Shown here: in pieces, positions 11,691 through 22,759 of the stretch
How the letters are laid out: each line of letters opens with the position of its first letter
Position numbering within the stretch: the first letter of the stretch is position 1
Source of the DNA: Pisaster brevispinus
Lineage: Eukaryota > Echinodermata > Asteroidea > Forcipulatida > Asteriidae
Direction: 5' to 3'
DNA length: 64,000 nt
NCBI GenBank assembly: GCA_023634235.1
Contig: JAMKCF010000022.1
Coordinates: 8,424,541 to 8,488,540 of the forward strand
Position numbers and translations under genes: made by a program
Notes under the pieces: model-generated
What the model was told of the DNA's origin: nothing
The model's input: the letters and a program-made list of their open reading frames with translations, nothing else
Databases searched by the model: none

Positions 11691-11939
11691 GATTGCGTGC
11701 GGGACCGGGTAAGTACGAGTACCTCGTTCTCGCTCGTTAAAACTCGTTCTTCCTCGTTTTCCTACTTTTAATCATCACTGTAACTAGACCATTTAATGGC
11801 CCTTCCACTCAGTAAAGGGTTTTAAAATGTAAATTATTTCAAAGGGGGCGTTGCCCTCCACCAAGCATGCCTGCTAACTGCCCCTAAAAAAATTGACACC
11901 CTGTTTTTCAGTACAGTCAAAATTGGTCATCCTATTTTC

Positions 11940-12190
11940 AAATCCTTGCTTAAAAAGCTGGGAATGAATTGTTCAGTACAACAAATTGGAATGGTTTCGA
12001 GAGATGGCACAAACTTGGGTTGGAATGGATTTGTACAGTTCAACATAAACATGAAAGGTTTTCGAGAGATGGCACCAAATTGGTTTGGAATTAATTAGTA
12101 CAGTACAACATAAACTTAGAACTGTTTCGACAGAAGACTCAAAATTGTACGAAACGATATATACAGTACAAAATCAATTTATGAGAGGGC
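11940..12190. repeat. Degenerate ~65-bp tandem repeat
   Basis: About four units built around GGTTTCGAGAGATGGCAC and TACAGTACAACATAAAC. The style resembles the units of block Z at 5030-5470, with AATGGCACAACAT and similar words. No coding frame survives through it. Confidence 0.65.
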
Positions 12191-14450
12191 ACAACACTGG
12201 CTTGATTTTTAGAATTCAGACTCTATTCAAGCAGTATATGACTAGTGTAAAGTTATGACCTGGGAGGTAAATGATTCAAAGATATTTGATGAAACAATAC
12301 CCATTCCAGTATGGTTCCCTGAACAGTCATCAGCCAGGTGGCAGTAAGAGCCATACATCGGGGGCTTGGTGATCACTGATCCAGACAGCCATCAAATAAG
12401 CAGGTTTTGGATTAATATTGTCAAGCGTTTGGAGGGTTTGGTCCAACTTCTCATTACCCGCTTGCATGTCCAGGATCCGCAACTGGTGCATTTCCTATGT
12501 CTGTTTTTCAAACTGCGTTTCCATGTCTTCATATCTACAATGAAAGCAAGCAATTTAGCTTCCAGATAACAAAACAACATACTTGAAAATTGACATTAAA
12601 TAATTTGCTTATCAGATTTCTAATTGTTTGCAAGTTACCATTCAAGGATATTTTAACAACGATTCTGTCACGGTCAACAATATTGCTTGACAGTTTTGCA
12701 TGCATTGTACATGTACTAAAAACAATTGATTGCACTCTACAATTCACAAGTCCTATAGTGGGTATCAAGCATCAACAAACAAGATGACATCCATAGGAAA
12801 TTGCCCCTGTTGTAAACGACATGATGAGTGCTGCATTTGTGTATTCCATTGAGGCTTTTCTTTCTCGGAATCTGTGAAGAATATTCTCGACTCTGTATCA
12901 GATACTTTACCGGGTTGGAAAAGCTAGTAAGTAGATTTTCAGCAAGTCTTGGAATTCTACAAGCAACATTATGTTCATGCCATGGTGTTCACACTGACGA
13001 CCGACGAATGTCACATTTTGTAAGGCTAAATGCTCAATTTTTAAACACTCTTTACAGAGTTAACATTACAATGAAAGAATGGGTGGCTACATCGTCGCCT
13101 GACGCAAGTAGCGCAAACCTCAAAATAAACCTCTTTTGTAGTAGAATACTGGTAGTTTATAAAACAGTTTTTAGATTTAAACCGTTTCACAACATACAAC
13201 TTTAATAAAAAGGCTTAGTAACTGTGTTATTACTTAACAAAATAAATCCTACAGTCACAGCATAGTCTTTGCAAGTCTTTGCCATCTGCTGAGATGACTT
13301 ACACAATTGTAGTACCCACTATAAGTCACATGATGACATGTAAACATTGGCCGCTCAATCGGTCTGTTGCTTAAATACAATCAACAACACTCCATCAACT
13401 AAAAGGATGTTAATTCTTCTCTCTGGAAAGTGTGTGGGGCTAAAGATTTTATCAAGAAAAGGAAGGTTTCTTTTACTTACTGTCTTTTTATAACCCTTCA
13501 CAGTTTAGACGACTTGACTTTAAATGACTTTGAATGAATCTTTAATCAAGTAGATTTATAAAAACAAACATTCCGAGAAAATTTTGACATGATGATAAGG
13601 TTCCTAACAGAATTCAAAGGCAAGATGTCATAAAATTAGGTGAGCCTTTAACAATCATTGCATGCATAAGAGTTGTGCAATAAGCATTTGTTTATTTTTA
13701 TTACTTTTTAAGTGTACAATTTTACCATCAAAAGTGCTATTTACGGGAAATGCGAAAGTCTGAGCTTAAATCTATCTCTAAACTTGTGAAACATCCATGA
13801 ACATAACAACATTTCTCTATTTTACTACAAATAGTTACATGTTTAAAAAGTGTGATAATTGACTCATGTTTTACCAACCACTCTAGAATTGAATGTTTAT
13901 GCGACGAGTGTGGATCAGAGATTATTTATGCCAAATACTGAGTTTCTATCATGAAAATAAGCATTTTTACATGGCTTGAAAGCCAAAAATAGTCCCACAT
14001 ACTTGGTCTGGCCATTTAAAGTTTTTGTCTGGTATGTCAGACCTAGATTTTTTTGGGTCAAACTTATTACATGTAAACATTGAATGATGTAGAATAAGTA
14101 CATGAAAAATACATTGGCGTATAATTTTTATAGTGAACCCTCGCTGTGTTTCGGACGTTACGCTATGTTAACATCTCAACTTTTTTTCATTTGTATTGCT
14201 TTAATTTGGATTCATTTGTTAGTTAGCATATTTGCTGGCTTCAATATATAACATGTAAACATTTTAGTGCAAACTCTGTACCCAAAATAGTTTTGCATTG
14301 TATTTTATAAACTACAATATTCATTGTACTATAAATATTGTACTATAGATATGTTTTAAAAACTAAATTAAACTATTAAATGATGATTGATTCACTTTAG
14401 ATACCCTCTACTTTGAGCTATTACCTTAGAAAAGTAAATTTTTGTTTCGG
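12191..14450. other. Non-coding stretch, one unsupported ORF
   Basis: Ordinary A+T-rich sequence. The longest open frame is a 125-codon plus-strand ORF at 12828-13205. It has no recognisable domain and no clear splice or polyadenylation context, and I do not support it as a gene. Confidence 0.4.
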
Positions 14451-14454
14451 ATGT

Positions 14455-14680
14455 TCATTTGTTTCGCACGCTACAACTGTAAACGGACTGCCGTGATATG
14501 AACAGGTCCAGTGTATGGCCATGGATATGTGTGGCCTCACTGATATGTTGCACAAGCCCATGTGATTTCAAAACATCATTAAATAAAATTGGTTGTGGGG
14601 TGATTTTATTTATATGTATGTTGAAGTCTCCTGTTGTAATCAATGATCCGGGCTGGATGATAAAATGACAAAATAAACAT
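14455..14680 (-). pseudogene. APE-type LINE endonuclease fragment
   Basis: On the minus strand, an open segment reads PGSLITTGDFNIHI followed after a gap by GLVQHISEATHIHGHTLDL. These are the GDFNxH and HTLDL motifs of the apurinic-like endonuclease domain of CR1/L2/Jockey-type non-LTR retrotransposons. In an intact element this domain nicks target DNA for reverse transcription. Only about 70 codons remain, so the upstream part of the domain (including the ETW motif) and the whole RT are missing. It directly abuts copy 2 of repeat R1 at 14730. Dead relic. Confidence 0.85.
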
Positions 14681-14729
14681 CATTTTCAGGATTAAAAATT
14701 CAATTTCCTTTCGATTGATACCAACTGAT

Positions 14730-14975
14730 ACCGACTCATCAACATGTATAGGCATGCAGAAGAATATTTGAATAAAATTTCTGCTACTCAAATAAAAAAG
14801 AGAGAAAAAGAACAAGTATTAAAATTAGTTCCAATGTTATTCGCTTTATTCGCTTGTTGGCAAATAAGAGACACCAGGTGCAGTGCAACGGAGACTGGCG
14901 TCCTACCCCATGGCTATAACTTCGCTACACTACCGTACGAGGGGCCACAGTCTGACAGTCACAAACATACAACCA
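14730..14975. repeat. Interspersed repeat R1, copy 2
   Basis: Same orientation as the copy at 9265-9515 and recognisable from CGACTCATCAACA through GTACGAGGGGCCACAG. Copy 1 has an extra TAAGACTTTA-like segment after GCGAATA. The copies differ by scattered substitutions, so insertion was not recent. Confidence 0.85.
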
Positions 14976-15382
14976 CAATTGCTGCAAGATTTACGGAAAG
15001 AATACCAAGGCATATGTTGTGTAGGAATCCTACATCCTACACAACTGGTACTCTTTATGATACTGTGTTTAGCCAATGTAAATAGCCGAGTACCAGCGCA
15101 CGCAAGCATGCACGTATAATATTAGTAGTCTACACACAGCAATCAGTCGTGTGTTTTTAAGGGGTGGTGGGAGAAGTAGCGAATCTGTTTCAAAATGAAT
15201 CATCGGAGCATTTTCGTTTGTTTATATTTTCTTGAAAAGTATAGTTTACTAATAAAACGGCAAATAAAACGTCTGCATTCACAGATTTGCGTGATCAACA
15301 GGATGAACAACCTTTTCCCCAGGGTTAAAATGTATCACTACATTGATAAACGTGATTGCCGCAGTTTTCACCTCGTTCCCTA

Positions 15383-15431
15383 ATGGCAGTGAAAACAATA
15401 TGGCGATGCGTTTTGGTGGAATGCTTTCTTG
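15383..15431 (+). CDS. Possible first coding exon, unknown
   Basis: An ATG at 15383 opens 16 codons (MAVKTIWRCVLVECFL) that run directly into a consensus donor, TTG|GTAAGT, at 15432. The peptide has the hydrophobic look of a signal peptide start. No downstream exon was identified, so this is a weak candidate. Confidence 0.18.
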
Positions 15432-15920
15432 GTAAGTTAAAGCTGTTTTGTTTCACTGTTGTTACAACAGGTCACTGTAAATGATTCACTTTTTTTATAT
15501 CAGATATTAAAGTCAAATATTAAATGACGTAGATTTCCGAGGTGGCATCACAGAGCGAGCAAATAATAATATCCCAGGGCGGGATAGAAGCATGAACAGT
15601 TATTTGTTTTAGCGCCATCGTGCTTGTGGAATATACTGCTTAAGTTTCCATTACGTGGGACTGTGCACGCAGGCTTCGTGGACTTTGAACCCTATGATTC
15701 ATGGAGCAGAACAGTCAGCTACAGTGCTTTTCTCTATACACAAATTAAATGCGCGTTAATACTAACGTTGGCTGTAACGCCCGTTTAGTACCAGAAGTTA
15801 AGATCATATTGGTATTATTATTGTGCAAAAGTTTCGGCAGGATCACAGACCTACAATCTGATGTAAAATTTGTGATGACATGATAAGTAGTTCTTGAGAT
15901 ATGAATTTTTGAAATTTTCA

Positions 15921-15942
15921 ACTTCCGGTTTGAACCGGAAGT
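15921..15942. repeat. 22-bp perfect palindrome ACTTCCGGTT-TG-AACCGGAAGT
   Basis: Ten-base arms with a two-base centre. It lies in a segment (about 15745-16150) that resembles 46230-46370: both carry a (C)CGGTTTGAACC/GACCGAAAGT-type motif, AGGATCAAA/AGGGGTCAAA and CTACAA(T/C)CTGATGTAAAA. That indicates a dispersed repeat family. Confidence 0.8.
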
Positions 15943-16231
15943 CAGGATCAAATGGAGTCACACTATGTGTAGCGTTATTAGAGTTATAACAGGCCTATCC
16001 GATGATGTATAGATTGTGAAAATCCATTGTGTATTTGGGAATTTTTTTTAAATATTAAACTTTGATTTAATGTAACTCAAACACCTGATGAAGTCATCAT
16101 GACATCACTAAAGCGGATATATATATCTAACTATGTGTGAAGTTTAAAGGTTATGTGAGTTTGGGAAGTGCGTCTTTGTTAGCGGACAATCGGTGGGGAT
16201 AAGAAGAAGAAAAACCCAACAACAACAAAAC

Positions 16232-16366
16232 AAGAGGTGTTCCGGGCAGATTGCCCGAACACCTAAAACAAAAAACAAGAGGTGTTCCAGGCAGATTCAC
16301 ACAAAACAAAAACAAAAAAACGGAACAAAAACAAGAGGTGCTCCGGGCAGATTGCCCGAACACTTG
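16232..16366. repeat. Three copies of a CAAGAGGTGTTCC...GAACACC hairpin unit
   Basis: Each unit starts ACAAGAGGTG(T/C)TCC(G/A)GGCAGATT. The first and third close with TGCCCGAACAC, which pairs with GTGTTCCGGGCA. The middle copy has lost its right arm. The units are joined by A-rich spacers (AAAACAAAAACAAAAA), as in tail-repeat SINE or satellite-like elements. A fourth, diverged copy is at 38911-38943. Confidence 0.8.
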
Positions 16367-16379
16367 ACTATTATTTTTA

Positions 16380-17430
16380 AATATTTTTACCTGGTCATCA
16401 ATGAATTTAAAAAATATATAGGCCTATATATAAAATATTGTAACAGAGCCCCATACTCTGAAAATTAGGGGTCAGCTGCCAGTGATATGTCAACAAGAAG
16501 ATACATATAATGTAAGACACCAGCCAACTAAAACTTCATTTACATGAAAGATAAGTTTTCAGGCATTTCACAAATATTAACTACATTTAATTAAATCTTC
16601 GTCACTCAGTCTCACAACTTCATCTGTGAAGCTGCCCAGGGTAAGCATTTTTTCAGACTACCCATTAAATTTAATACAAAAGCAAAAGCAGAGCCAGCCA
16701 ACGAAAATGGAAAGCAGGTGGGTTCTTTTGTAATGTTACAGTACCCCTGCTACGACCGAAACCGTAGCTGTGGGTACTGCATGTACTTAACTGACTATTG
16801 TTAGAAAAATATATGGGATGGTAAGCATGGTGAAATATCGGCACAAGGTAGGTAATAAAACAATAACACGTACAATACTTAACTCAGCACAGCACAGTAC
16901 AGACGGTGAGTGGGGCAATTGGAAATAAGGCAAAATACTCCTTTCAACTCTGAAAACGGGCCACCTTGACCATGTTGACTAAAGCTAACTTCAGTCGTTT
17001 TACTGTCAAACTGGTCCGTCTACCACCACTCCCAAACGTAGAGTCCAAACCGAGCCATGCTGTCTGTAGTTTTTATAAATGTGCCAGAAATCTTAACGGA
17101 AATTTCCACTAGATCACGTGGTAACTTAGAAAAGGGCTTACGTAATACTTTTCAGCGGCTAGTTGGCCAGCTGAGCAACTCATGGGTTAATCACAAAGGC
17201 TCCTTTAACATAGCCAAGTAGCGAAAGACCACATCAACAACAATGGAACTGGATTGCTGTGGTCTTGCTTGCGGAGACTGGCCGTCTTTTATCCGCAAAG
17301 GATAAGGCACTACTATACGAGACTGCTGGGATACAATGAATTAATTGGATATACGTAATGACTTGATGCCTCTTTTGCGCATTACCATACTTGAGCGGGC
17401 GCGGAGAGTGGATGACCACTGGCCTAATTA
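16380..17430. other. Non-coding stretch
   Basis: Mixed-composition sequence with no supported gene. A hairpin, AGTACCCCTGCTACG... pairing with ...CGTAGCTGTGGGTACT, lies at about 16740-16780. Confidence 0.4.
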
Positions 17431-17638
17431 AAATGTGCTAGATTCTAGGACATTTTAATAAACCAATTCCAGGGGTTATGATCGAGCAAGGCATGCTGGA
17501 AAAAATGGCGCGGCGAGATCGATCACCCCTGGGAACGAGGATGTACATGAGTAGACTGCGAATCTCCGTGTGAAACGCGGGGTCAAAGGTACATCTGGCA
17601 ATAATTATCCGGTCAGGCAGGTATCTGGGCTCGATGTG

Positions 17639-17725
17639 TGACGTCAGATGTTCAGGCATATAACACTAGCCTAACCTTTGATCTCTATTAAGATGGATTG
17701 CACATGACGTCAGTGGCCGCCATAT
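17639..17725 (+). promoter_or_regulatory. Candidate promoter: two CRE palindromes plus a YY1-type motif
   Basis: Two perfect TGACGTCA elements lie at 17639-17646 and 17705-17712, 66 bp apart. The second is followed at once by GGCCGCCATATTTG, a good match to the YY1-type element found near many metazoan TATA-less starts. The surroundings (17470-17960) are richer in CpG than the rest of the window. A consensus donor CAG|GTAAGT at 18114 could end a first exon about 400 bp downstream. CRE, YY1 and first-exon use are inference from motifs. Confidence 0.35.
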
Positions 17726-18044
17726 TTGATGACAAACAATGGAAAAGTGCAGGCGTGTACGCGCTGCGCTCGACTCTCAGCCAATGATAGCCTTTTACGC
17801 GTCCACGTTTCATCAACGATGGAGGCCAATGCAAGGGGTCTATTGACTGGATACGACACGTTGCGCCGGATGCGTCAACGTGTACGTATTTCAAAGACGG
17901 TTTAACAATTGAAACGCGAGGGTCGTCACTCCATTCTGTCACAACGCAAACAAATGAAGTTTCGTGCTGTAGCCAAATTATTTGCATCAAAGTTTACTAA
18001 TTTCGCCTCAGTTTTTGAACAAGATGTGAAAGTGATTTCATTCA

Positions 18045-18090
18045 AATCGAAAGGTTCAAATCGAAAGGTTCAAATCAAAAGGTTTAAATG
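18045..18090. repeat. 14-bp tandem repeat (AAATCGAAAGGTTC)
   Basis: Three to four adjacent units, AAATCGAAAGGTTC, AAATCGAAAGGTTC, AAATCAAAAGGTTT, just upstream of the 18114 donor-like site. Confidence 0.75.
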
Positions 18091-18494
18091 GTAAACTGTT
18101 GCGCATTCACCAGGTAAGTGTTCTAGTCTGTAGTGATTAAGTGCTGATTAAGTGCTGATATATTTAATGGAATAGATTCTTCCGCATGTATATTTTATCC
18201 AGCAAACTCCCTCGTTTGAAAGAAGTGGTCATCAGGCGTTACGTAAACTTTACCACGGATAGGTCTAGACATTTTGTTTTAGGTTTCATTAGGTTTCGTG
18301 AGGCTGTTGGTTTCCTGTGGTGATTGGTCGAGGTAATGGTTGAAATTGGGCCCAGATATTGTACCATTTAATATCGGTGTAATAATTTATGCATAATGAA
18401 TGGTCCGTGTTCGAACTTGACCCAAATGGGAGAGCGGCCTGGTTTGCGGTGGGTTGCGTGCCAGGTTTTGGTGCCCCACGTGATTCGAAGATAA

Positions 18495-19650
18495 TCTGAA
18501 GAGGCGGGAGGGGCACGGTTACATTGTCATTTCAAAGACTAAAACCATGTTCAAACTTCAACAAGTAAGTAGCCCAAGTAAAAATTCTAACTATAGTGTT
18601 GGAGAGGACATGACAAAAACTATTCCTGCAAAAAATGTATGCACTTGGCAACCTACATTCTACTCCCCCAAGTCCCTAGAGTAACATTTGCTGTCTCTCT
18701 ACCCCCACATCAACTTCTTTTGTAAAATGTGAATGTGGATTAAAACCAGGTGTAAAATGATAAACTACTCATAGAGTTACCTTTATGAAATTACCTCAAA
18801 AAACCTTGATTGCGCTCAGCGCACTGAGCAAATCGGTAGCAGATTTACTCAGCGCGCCGAGCAACAAGTATGCACACTCGCAACTCGCAGATAGTTTGAT
18901 TTTCCCCCAAAGAGTGTGATGTTTTTGCAGCAAATTCCAGCAATGGGGCTATCTACAAGTACAGTAGCATTCACGACTGAGAACGAACTGGATTAAAATA
19001 CAGCGGACAAATAAATAGGATTACAGTGGTGCTGGGGCCAAGGATACGAAGTGGATTGGCCCTATTTGGGGGGCTATTATAAAAATGTGCTTTAAAATTT
19101 AATAAAATATAACAGTACACTAATTCTTTACACAATATAATCAAACAACTCATTCTATATCACCACAGGTCATCACTGAATCAAGTAAAAACTTGAATGA
19201 GTTTAAATAATGTTCTTGAACAAGGAATGTTTTCTATCAAGTTTCTTATTCCCTTTTTGTCTGACTGGGCCGAGGGAACAGACAAATGCATTCCAGTATT
19301 TTAATGTTTTATTCACTATAGTCCAACGAACAAACCACACATACGGTGCACATTTTGGCTAAGTTTATTCAAAAAATAAATATCATACGTACATTGTACT
19401 TGACGAAGAATATGGACGCTTCTTTTGGTAGATGAACCCACGAATTCTCAACACCAACACATGATGGCGACCACGTTGTCTTCTTGCACTCGTTGTGTCT
19501 CAAACCGAGTGCGCACGACGTCAAGAAATCGCCACACAATGGAACAAAAGACCTATTCATTCGCTCAAACCGAAAAAGCACATTCCTTACGAACCACTCC
19601 ATTCAACTCAATAGTGCAGATGGGATTGGCAGACTTTTCAATTAAACTTT
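18495..19650. repeat. Interspersed ~1-kb repeat R2, copy 1
   Basis: Matches 39555-40475 over nearly its whole length. Landmarks are TCTGAAGAGGCGGGAGG, TTGCTGTCTCTCTACC, CACCACAGGTCATCA, AAGTAAAAACTTGAATGAG and GATGAACCCACGAATTCTCAACACC. The block 18800-18960 is specific to this copy. Minus-strand open frames in both copies share a short stretch (VENSWVHL), but each reading frame is otherwise broken. The family may contain an old exon; no intact gene is claimed. Confidence 0.85.
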
Positions 19651-19885
19651 GGGGAAATTGCTTGGGTTTATTTTACACACTTGCTTCAGGCTGCAATTCG
19701 AAGTCATTTTGCCATGTGACATCTGATAAAACTACATGAAACATTTTTATTAAAATTCAAAATTATAAAACATACACCTGTTATCAATGGTGAGTTTCTG
19801 TATCAGTGAGTCAGTGTTTTATTTTAACTTTATTTTGAGCTGTTCTCCAATTCATTTTAAAAACGTTTGTTTGCAATATTTAGTG

Positions 19886-19985
19886 GTGCTCCAAGGTCAA
19901 ATTCAGATTTGAGATGCACTCATTTTTCAATAGATAGAGCCCTTAAGACGAGTCTGTAACCTATTGTTAAAGTGGTGTAAGAAAA
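19886..19985. repeat. Interspersed repeat R3, copy 1
   Basis: CTCCAAGGTCAAATTCAGATTTGAGATGCACTCA-type sequence ending in AAGTGGTGTA. It recurs at 30527-30605. Short, diverged, non-coding. Confidence 0.65.
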
Positions 19986-20469
19986 AGTATGTATTTCAGT
20001 TTCCTTTTTCCCTTGATTTTTCAACATATTCAGTCGCAGCAATCCGTGAACCAACTAGGCCCTAATAAAATTGGAACGGCTTAAAGCTGCTGCTTTCCAT
20101 GCGGATCAACATTAAACTCCTCCAAGTCCTACATTCTCTTGAATCACACGTTCACTTTCACGAAAATAACAAATTTAACTGCGCGTCTTTTCCACTATGT
20201 TGTTTAATAGTGCACTTTTATAGACCAAGTTTAGCCCACGTATTTCTCAAGGGTGCGATCTAGTCCAGGTTAGCAGGTCTACAGCGGTTGGTGAAACTGT
20301 CCCGTCTTCAATTTGTGCTGAGGGTTAGGCCAACTTCGCATTAATCGTAGAACAGAAAAAGTATTTCGGTATTCTCAAAAATCTAATTTTTATGCTGTAT
20401 ATCACTTCTGGATTCCCTTATCCTTTTATCTTAGAGGCTTATACAATGCAGTTTTGTAGTCGAGTCACC

Positions 20470-20608
20470 TGTGTCGAGTCCGAGTCCGAGTCACGAGTCA
20501 TTAGGTTCGAGTCCGAGTCCGAGTCCCGAGTCACTTGGTCCGAGTCCGAGTCCGAGTCCGAGTCACGAGTCACTTGGTCCGAGTCCGAGTCCGAGTCACG
20601 AGTCACTT
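20470..20608. repeat. GAGTCC hexanucleotide array 1
   Basis: Clusters of (GAGTCC)n with interspersed CACGAGTCA and ACTTGGTCC. It reads as Glu/Ser repeats on plus and Asp/Ser repeats on minus, a by-product of the hexamer. The word GAGTCACGAGTCAC recurs as a sub-unit boundary. Confidence 0.9.
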
Positions 20609-20750
20609 GTTTAAATATTGATGGCAAACCAAATGTTGTAAAATAAGCATTGGAATGACAAAATAAAACACATTTAATTTAAAAAAAGTTCTGTACCTGC
20701 AGTTACAATTTTATTTGAGGTTTAACTCCTTGCCCCTTATCCAGAATATC

Positions 20751-20955
20751 TTTTAAGGATTTAAAATGATTGTTTTTCTCTTCAAAATAACCAATTATGT
20801 ACTGATTTATTTATTTCAGAAAGGTTAATAGCCAGCAAATTTAAAGAAACTTTCTCTAAACCATAAACCTTGTTGGCTACCTACCTTTCTGAAATAAATA
20901 AATCAGTATATAATTGGTTATTTTGAAGAGAAAAAAATCATTTTAAATCCTTAAA
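20751..20955. repeat. Fold-back repeat with ~87-bp arms
   Basis: Left arm 20751-20838 and right arm 20868-20955 are near-perfect reverse complements. They pair TTAAGGATTTAAAATGATT with AATCATTTTAAATCCTTAA, and CTGATTTATTTATTTCAGAA with TTCTGAAATAAATAAATCAG. The central loop is about 29 nt and itself contains AAAGAAACTTTCT. It lies between the two GAGTCC arrays. Confidence 0.9.
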
Positions 20956-20972
20956 TTCTTAAAAACTTAATC

Positions 20973-21007
20973 CTTAAAGACACTGGACACCTTTGGTAAT
21001 TGTCAAA
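20973..21007. repeat. Start of an interspersed repeat (GACACTGGACAC...TTGGTAATTGTCAAAG)
   Basis: The 35-bp motif resembles the start of a very common interspersed repeat that I associate with echinoderm genomes. Only the first part is present before sequence I do not recognise. The assignment rests on memory of the motif. Confidence 0.35.
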
Positions 21008-21519
21008 GAAACGATACGGGGCGGAACGGCGGATGCCATGTTTAAAAAAGTTTCCTGACCAAGTTTCGCGTGTGTGTGTTGACCATGTGTGGAAACTGGT
21101 GCAAATAACACACAGCCATCACAGTGCAATAATGCAAGCAGTATTTTACAGGTACCAGACATGCCATTTCCCTGGTAATATGCACAATTGCTTCACGCAA
21201 GCAGTGGCTATGGTGTTAACGTTGACAGATAACCAGCATTATTATTGGTGTCGTGCATCTCAGTGTTATTGTGCGTATTGAACATACCAATCGAACATAC
21301 ACGCGCTGTATGTACAGTGCCATCTACTACACAATACTACTACAATAATTCACGAACACTATTACTCGCAACACCATACTACAGTGTACTTCTTGTGCTA
21401 AGACGTTAATATTCCTCCATCCATGTGCACTCCGGGAATGACAATCGGATCATCGGAATCGTTTTTAATATTGAAAAAAAGGTATTGTTTGTGAAAATAC
21501 GTGACTCGCAAGTCACGAG

Positions 21520-21655
21520 TCCTCGGGGACAAGTCCGAGTCACGATAGTCGAGTCCGAGTCCGAGTCCGAGTCTTTTGCAGACGTGACTCGAGTCAAGTC
21601 CGAGTCACCGAAATTGGGACTCGAGACGGACTCGAGTCCGAGTCCTGGACTCTAG
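21520..21655. repeat. GAGTCC hexanucleotide array 2
   Basis: A second array of (CGAGTC)n with interspersed GAGTCACGATAGTC and ACTCGAGTC palindromes, ~1 kb downstream of array 1 in the same orientation. It carries both GAGTC and its complement GACTC, so short fold-backs are possible. Confidence 0.9.
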
Positions 21656-22206
21656 TCATACAACACTGATACAATGTGGCATAAAGAGCAAGTTGTTTAT
21701 AATGTCGGGGCCAATTCAGAATTAATCCATGTTTATAAAAACAGAAGAGCAAAATCTCCCAATCGTAAGCAGAGGTCGGCTACTGAATAATGCTGACCGA
21801 TGGCGATGAAACAACAGAAGCATCTATGTAATTTTCAGTTATTTCTGTAGACCCACACGCAAGGAATAAAAAGAAGAAAGAAAACAAATCACAATTCGTA
21901 GGCCAGTATACAGATATTATAAAAGGGCTTGTTTTTAATCTAAAATACAACACGTTAAAGCGTAAAAATTGTGAGTGGTAGATTAAAGGTAAAGGAAATA
22001 ACAAACATGGCATGACTGGATCTCTAAAAATGTTACATTAGATTACTGTTTGTTAACTTTGTTGCTAGCTCAATCACTCATAAATCAAAGATGAGGAGAA
22101 CACTTTTCTCTCCCTCACTCTCATTTAATAACTGGGTAAAGGTTTTAATCTTGAAGATTAATTAACCACTGTTAATTCTTTAATAATAATTAATATTTAT
22201 TTTACT

Positions 22207-22257
22207 TTTCTTTCTTTCTTTCTTTCTTTTTTTTCTTTCTTTCTTTCTTGTTTTCTT
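22207..22257. repeat. (CTTT)n microsatellite
   Basis: Pyrimidine tract of about ten CTTT units interrupted by one T run. Confidence 0.95.
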
Positions 22258-22399
22258 TTTGGAGGGGGAAGGGGGCGTGAGGACATTGCTCTGTATTACT
22301 TATTTATATCTTAAACTAAACAGAATATTTGTCGGAGAGATGTGGTAAAACCATGTAACTTAGTCTAAGGTTTTGTGGCAACTGTAGCAACTGGGCAGC

Positions 22400-22754
22400 C
22401 AGCGGCGTAGCCAGAACTTTTTCGTGGGGGGGGGGGGGGGCACAGGGGGTATTGCTTTTAAGTGGGAAATGGGTTTGGGGAAATTGGTTTGTCAGTTGGG
22501 GGTTGGGTGGGGGGGGGGTCATGCTGTTATTTTGGGAGGAGGCTGCAGGGGTCCACCATCCATTATGGCATTTTGTGGCCGCGATAGTGACTCCGAATGC
22601 GATCGTTTACTACATTTGTATTATACAAACACGCATTTTCCTCCACCCTTTTTGTTTGTTTGTGTGAGCACTATCACGGTGGGGGCACCGGGGGGGGGGG
22701 CACTGGAAATTTGTGGGGGCACTACCCCCAGGCCCACACTTGGCTATGCCGCTG
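22400..22754. mobile_element. Small non-autonomous inverted-repeat element (355 bp)
   Basis: Begins CAGCGGCGTAGCCA (22400-22413) and ends TGGCTATGCCGCTG (22741-22754), 13 of 14 bases complementary. The flanks TGGGCAGC on the left and TGGGTAGC on the right match 7 of 8, as expected of an 8-bp target duplication of the hAT type. The inside is rich in G-runs and has no coding capacity. MITE-like; the superfamily is inferred from duplication length only. Confidence 0.7.
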
Positions 22755-22759
22755 TGGGT

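Noticed and set aside
12828..13205. 125-codon plus-strand ORF as a gene
   Set aside because: No domain, no conserved copy and no splice, start or polyA context. Length is within chance for 64 kb.
16232..16366. CRISPR array
   Set aside because: Three short repeats with A-rich variable spacers resemble one superficially, but this is animal DNA, the spacers are low complexity and no cas genes exist.
20392..20646. Ser/Glu and Asp/Ser repeat ORFs
   Set aside because: Translations of the GAGTCC hexamer; no start or splice context.
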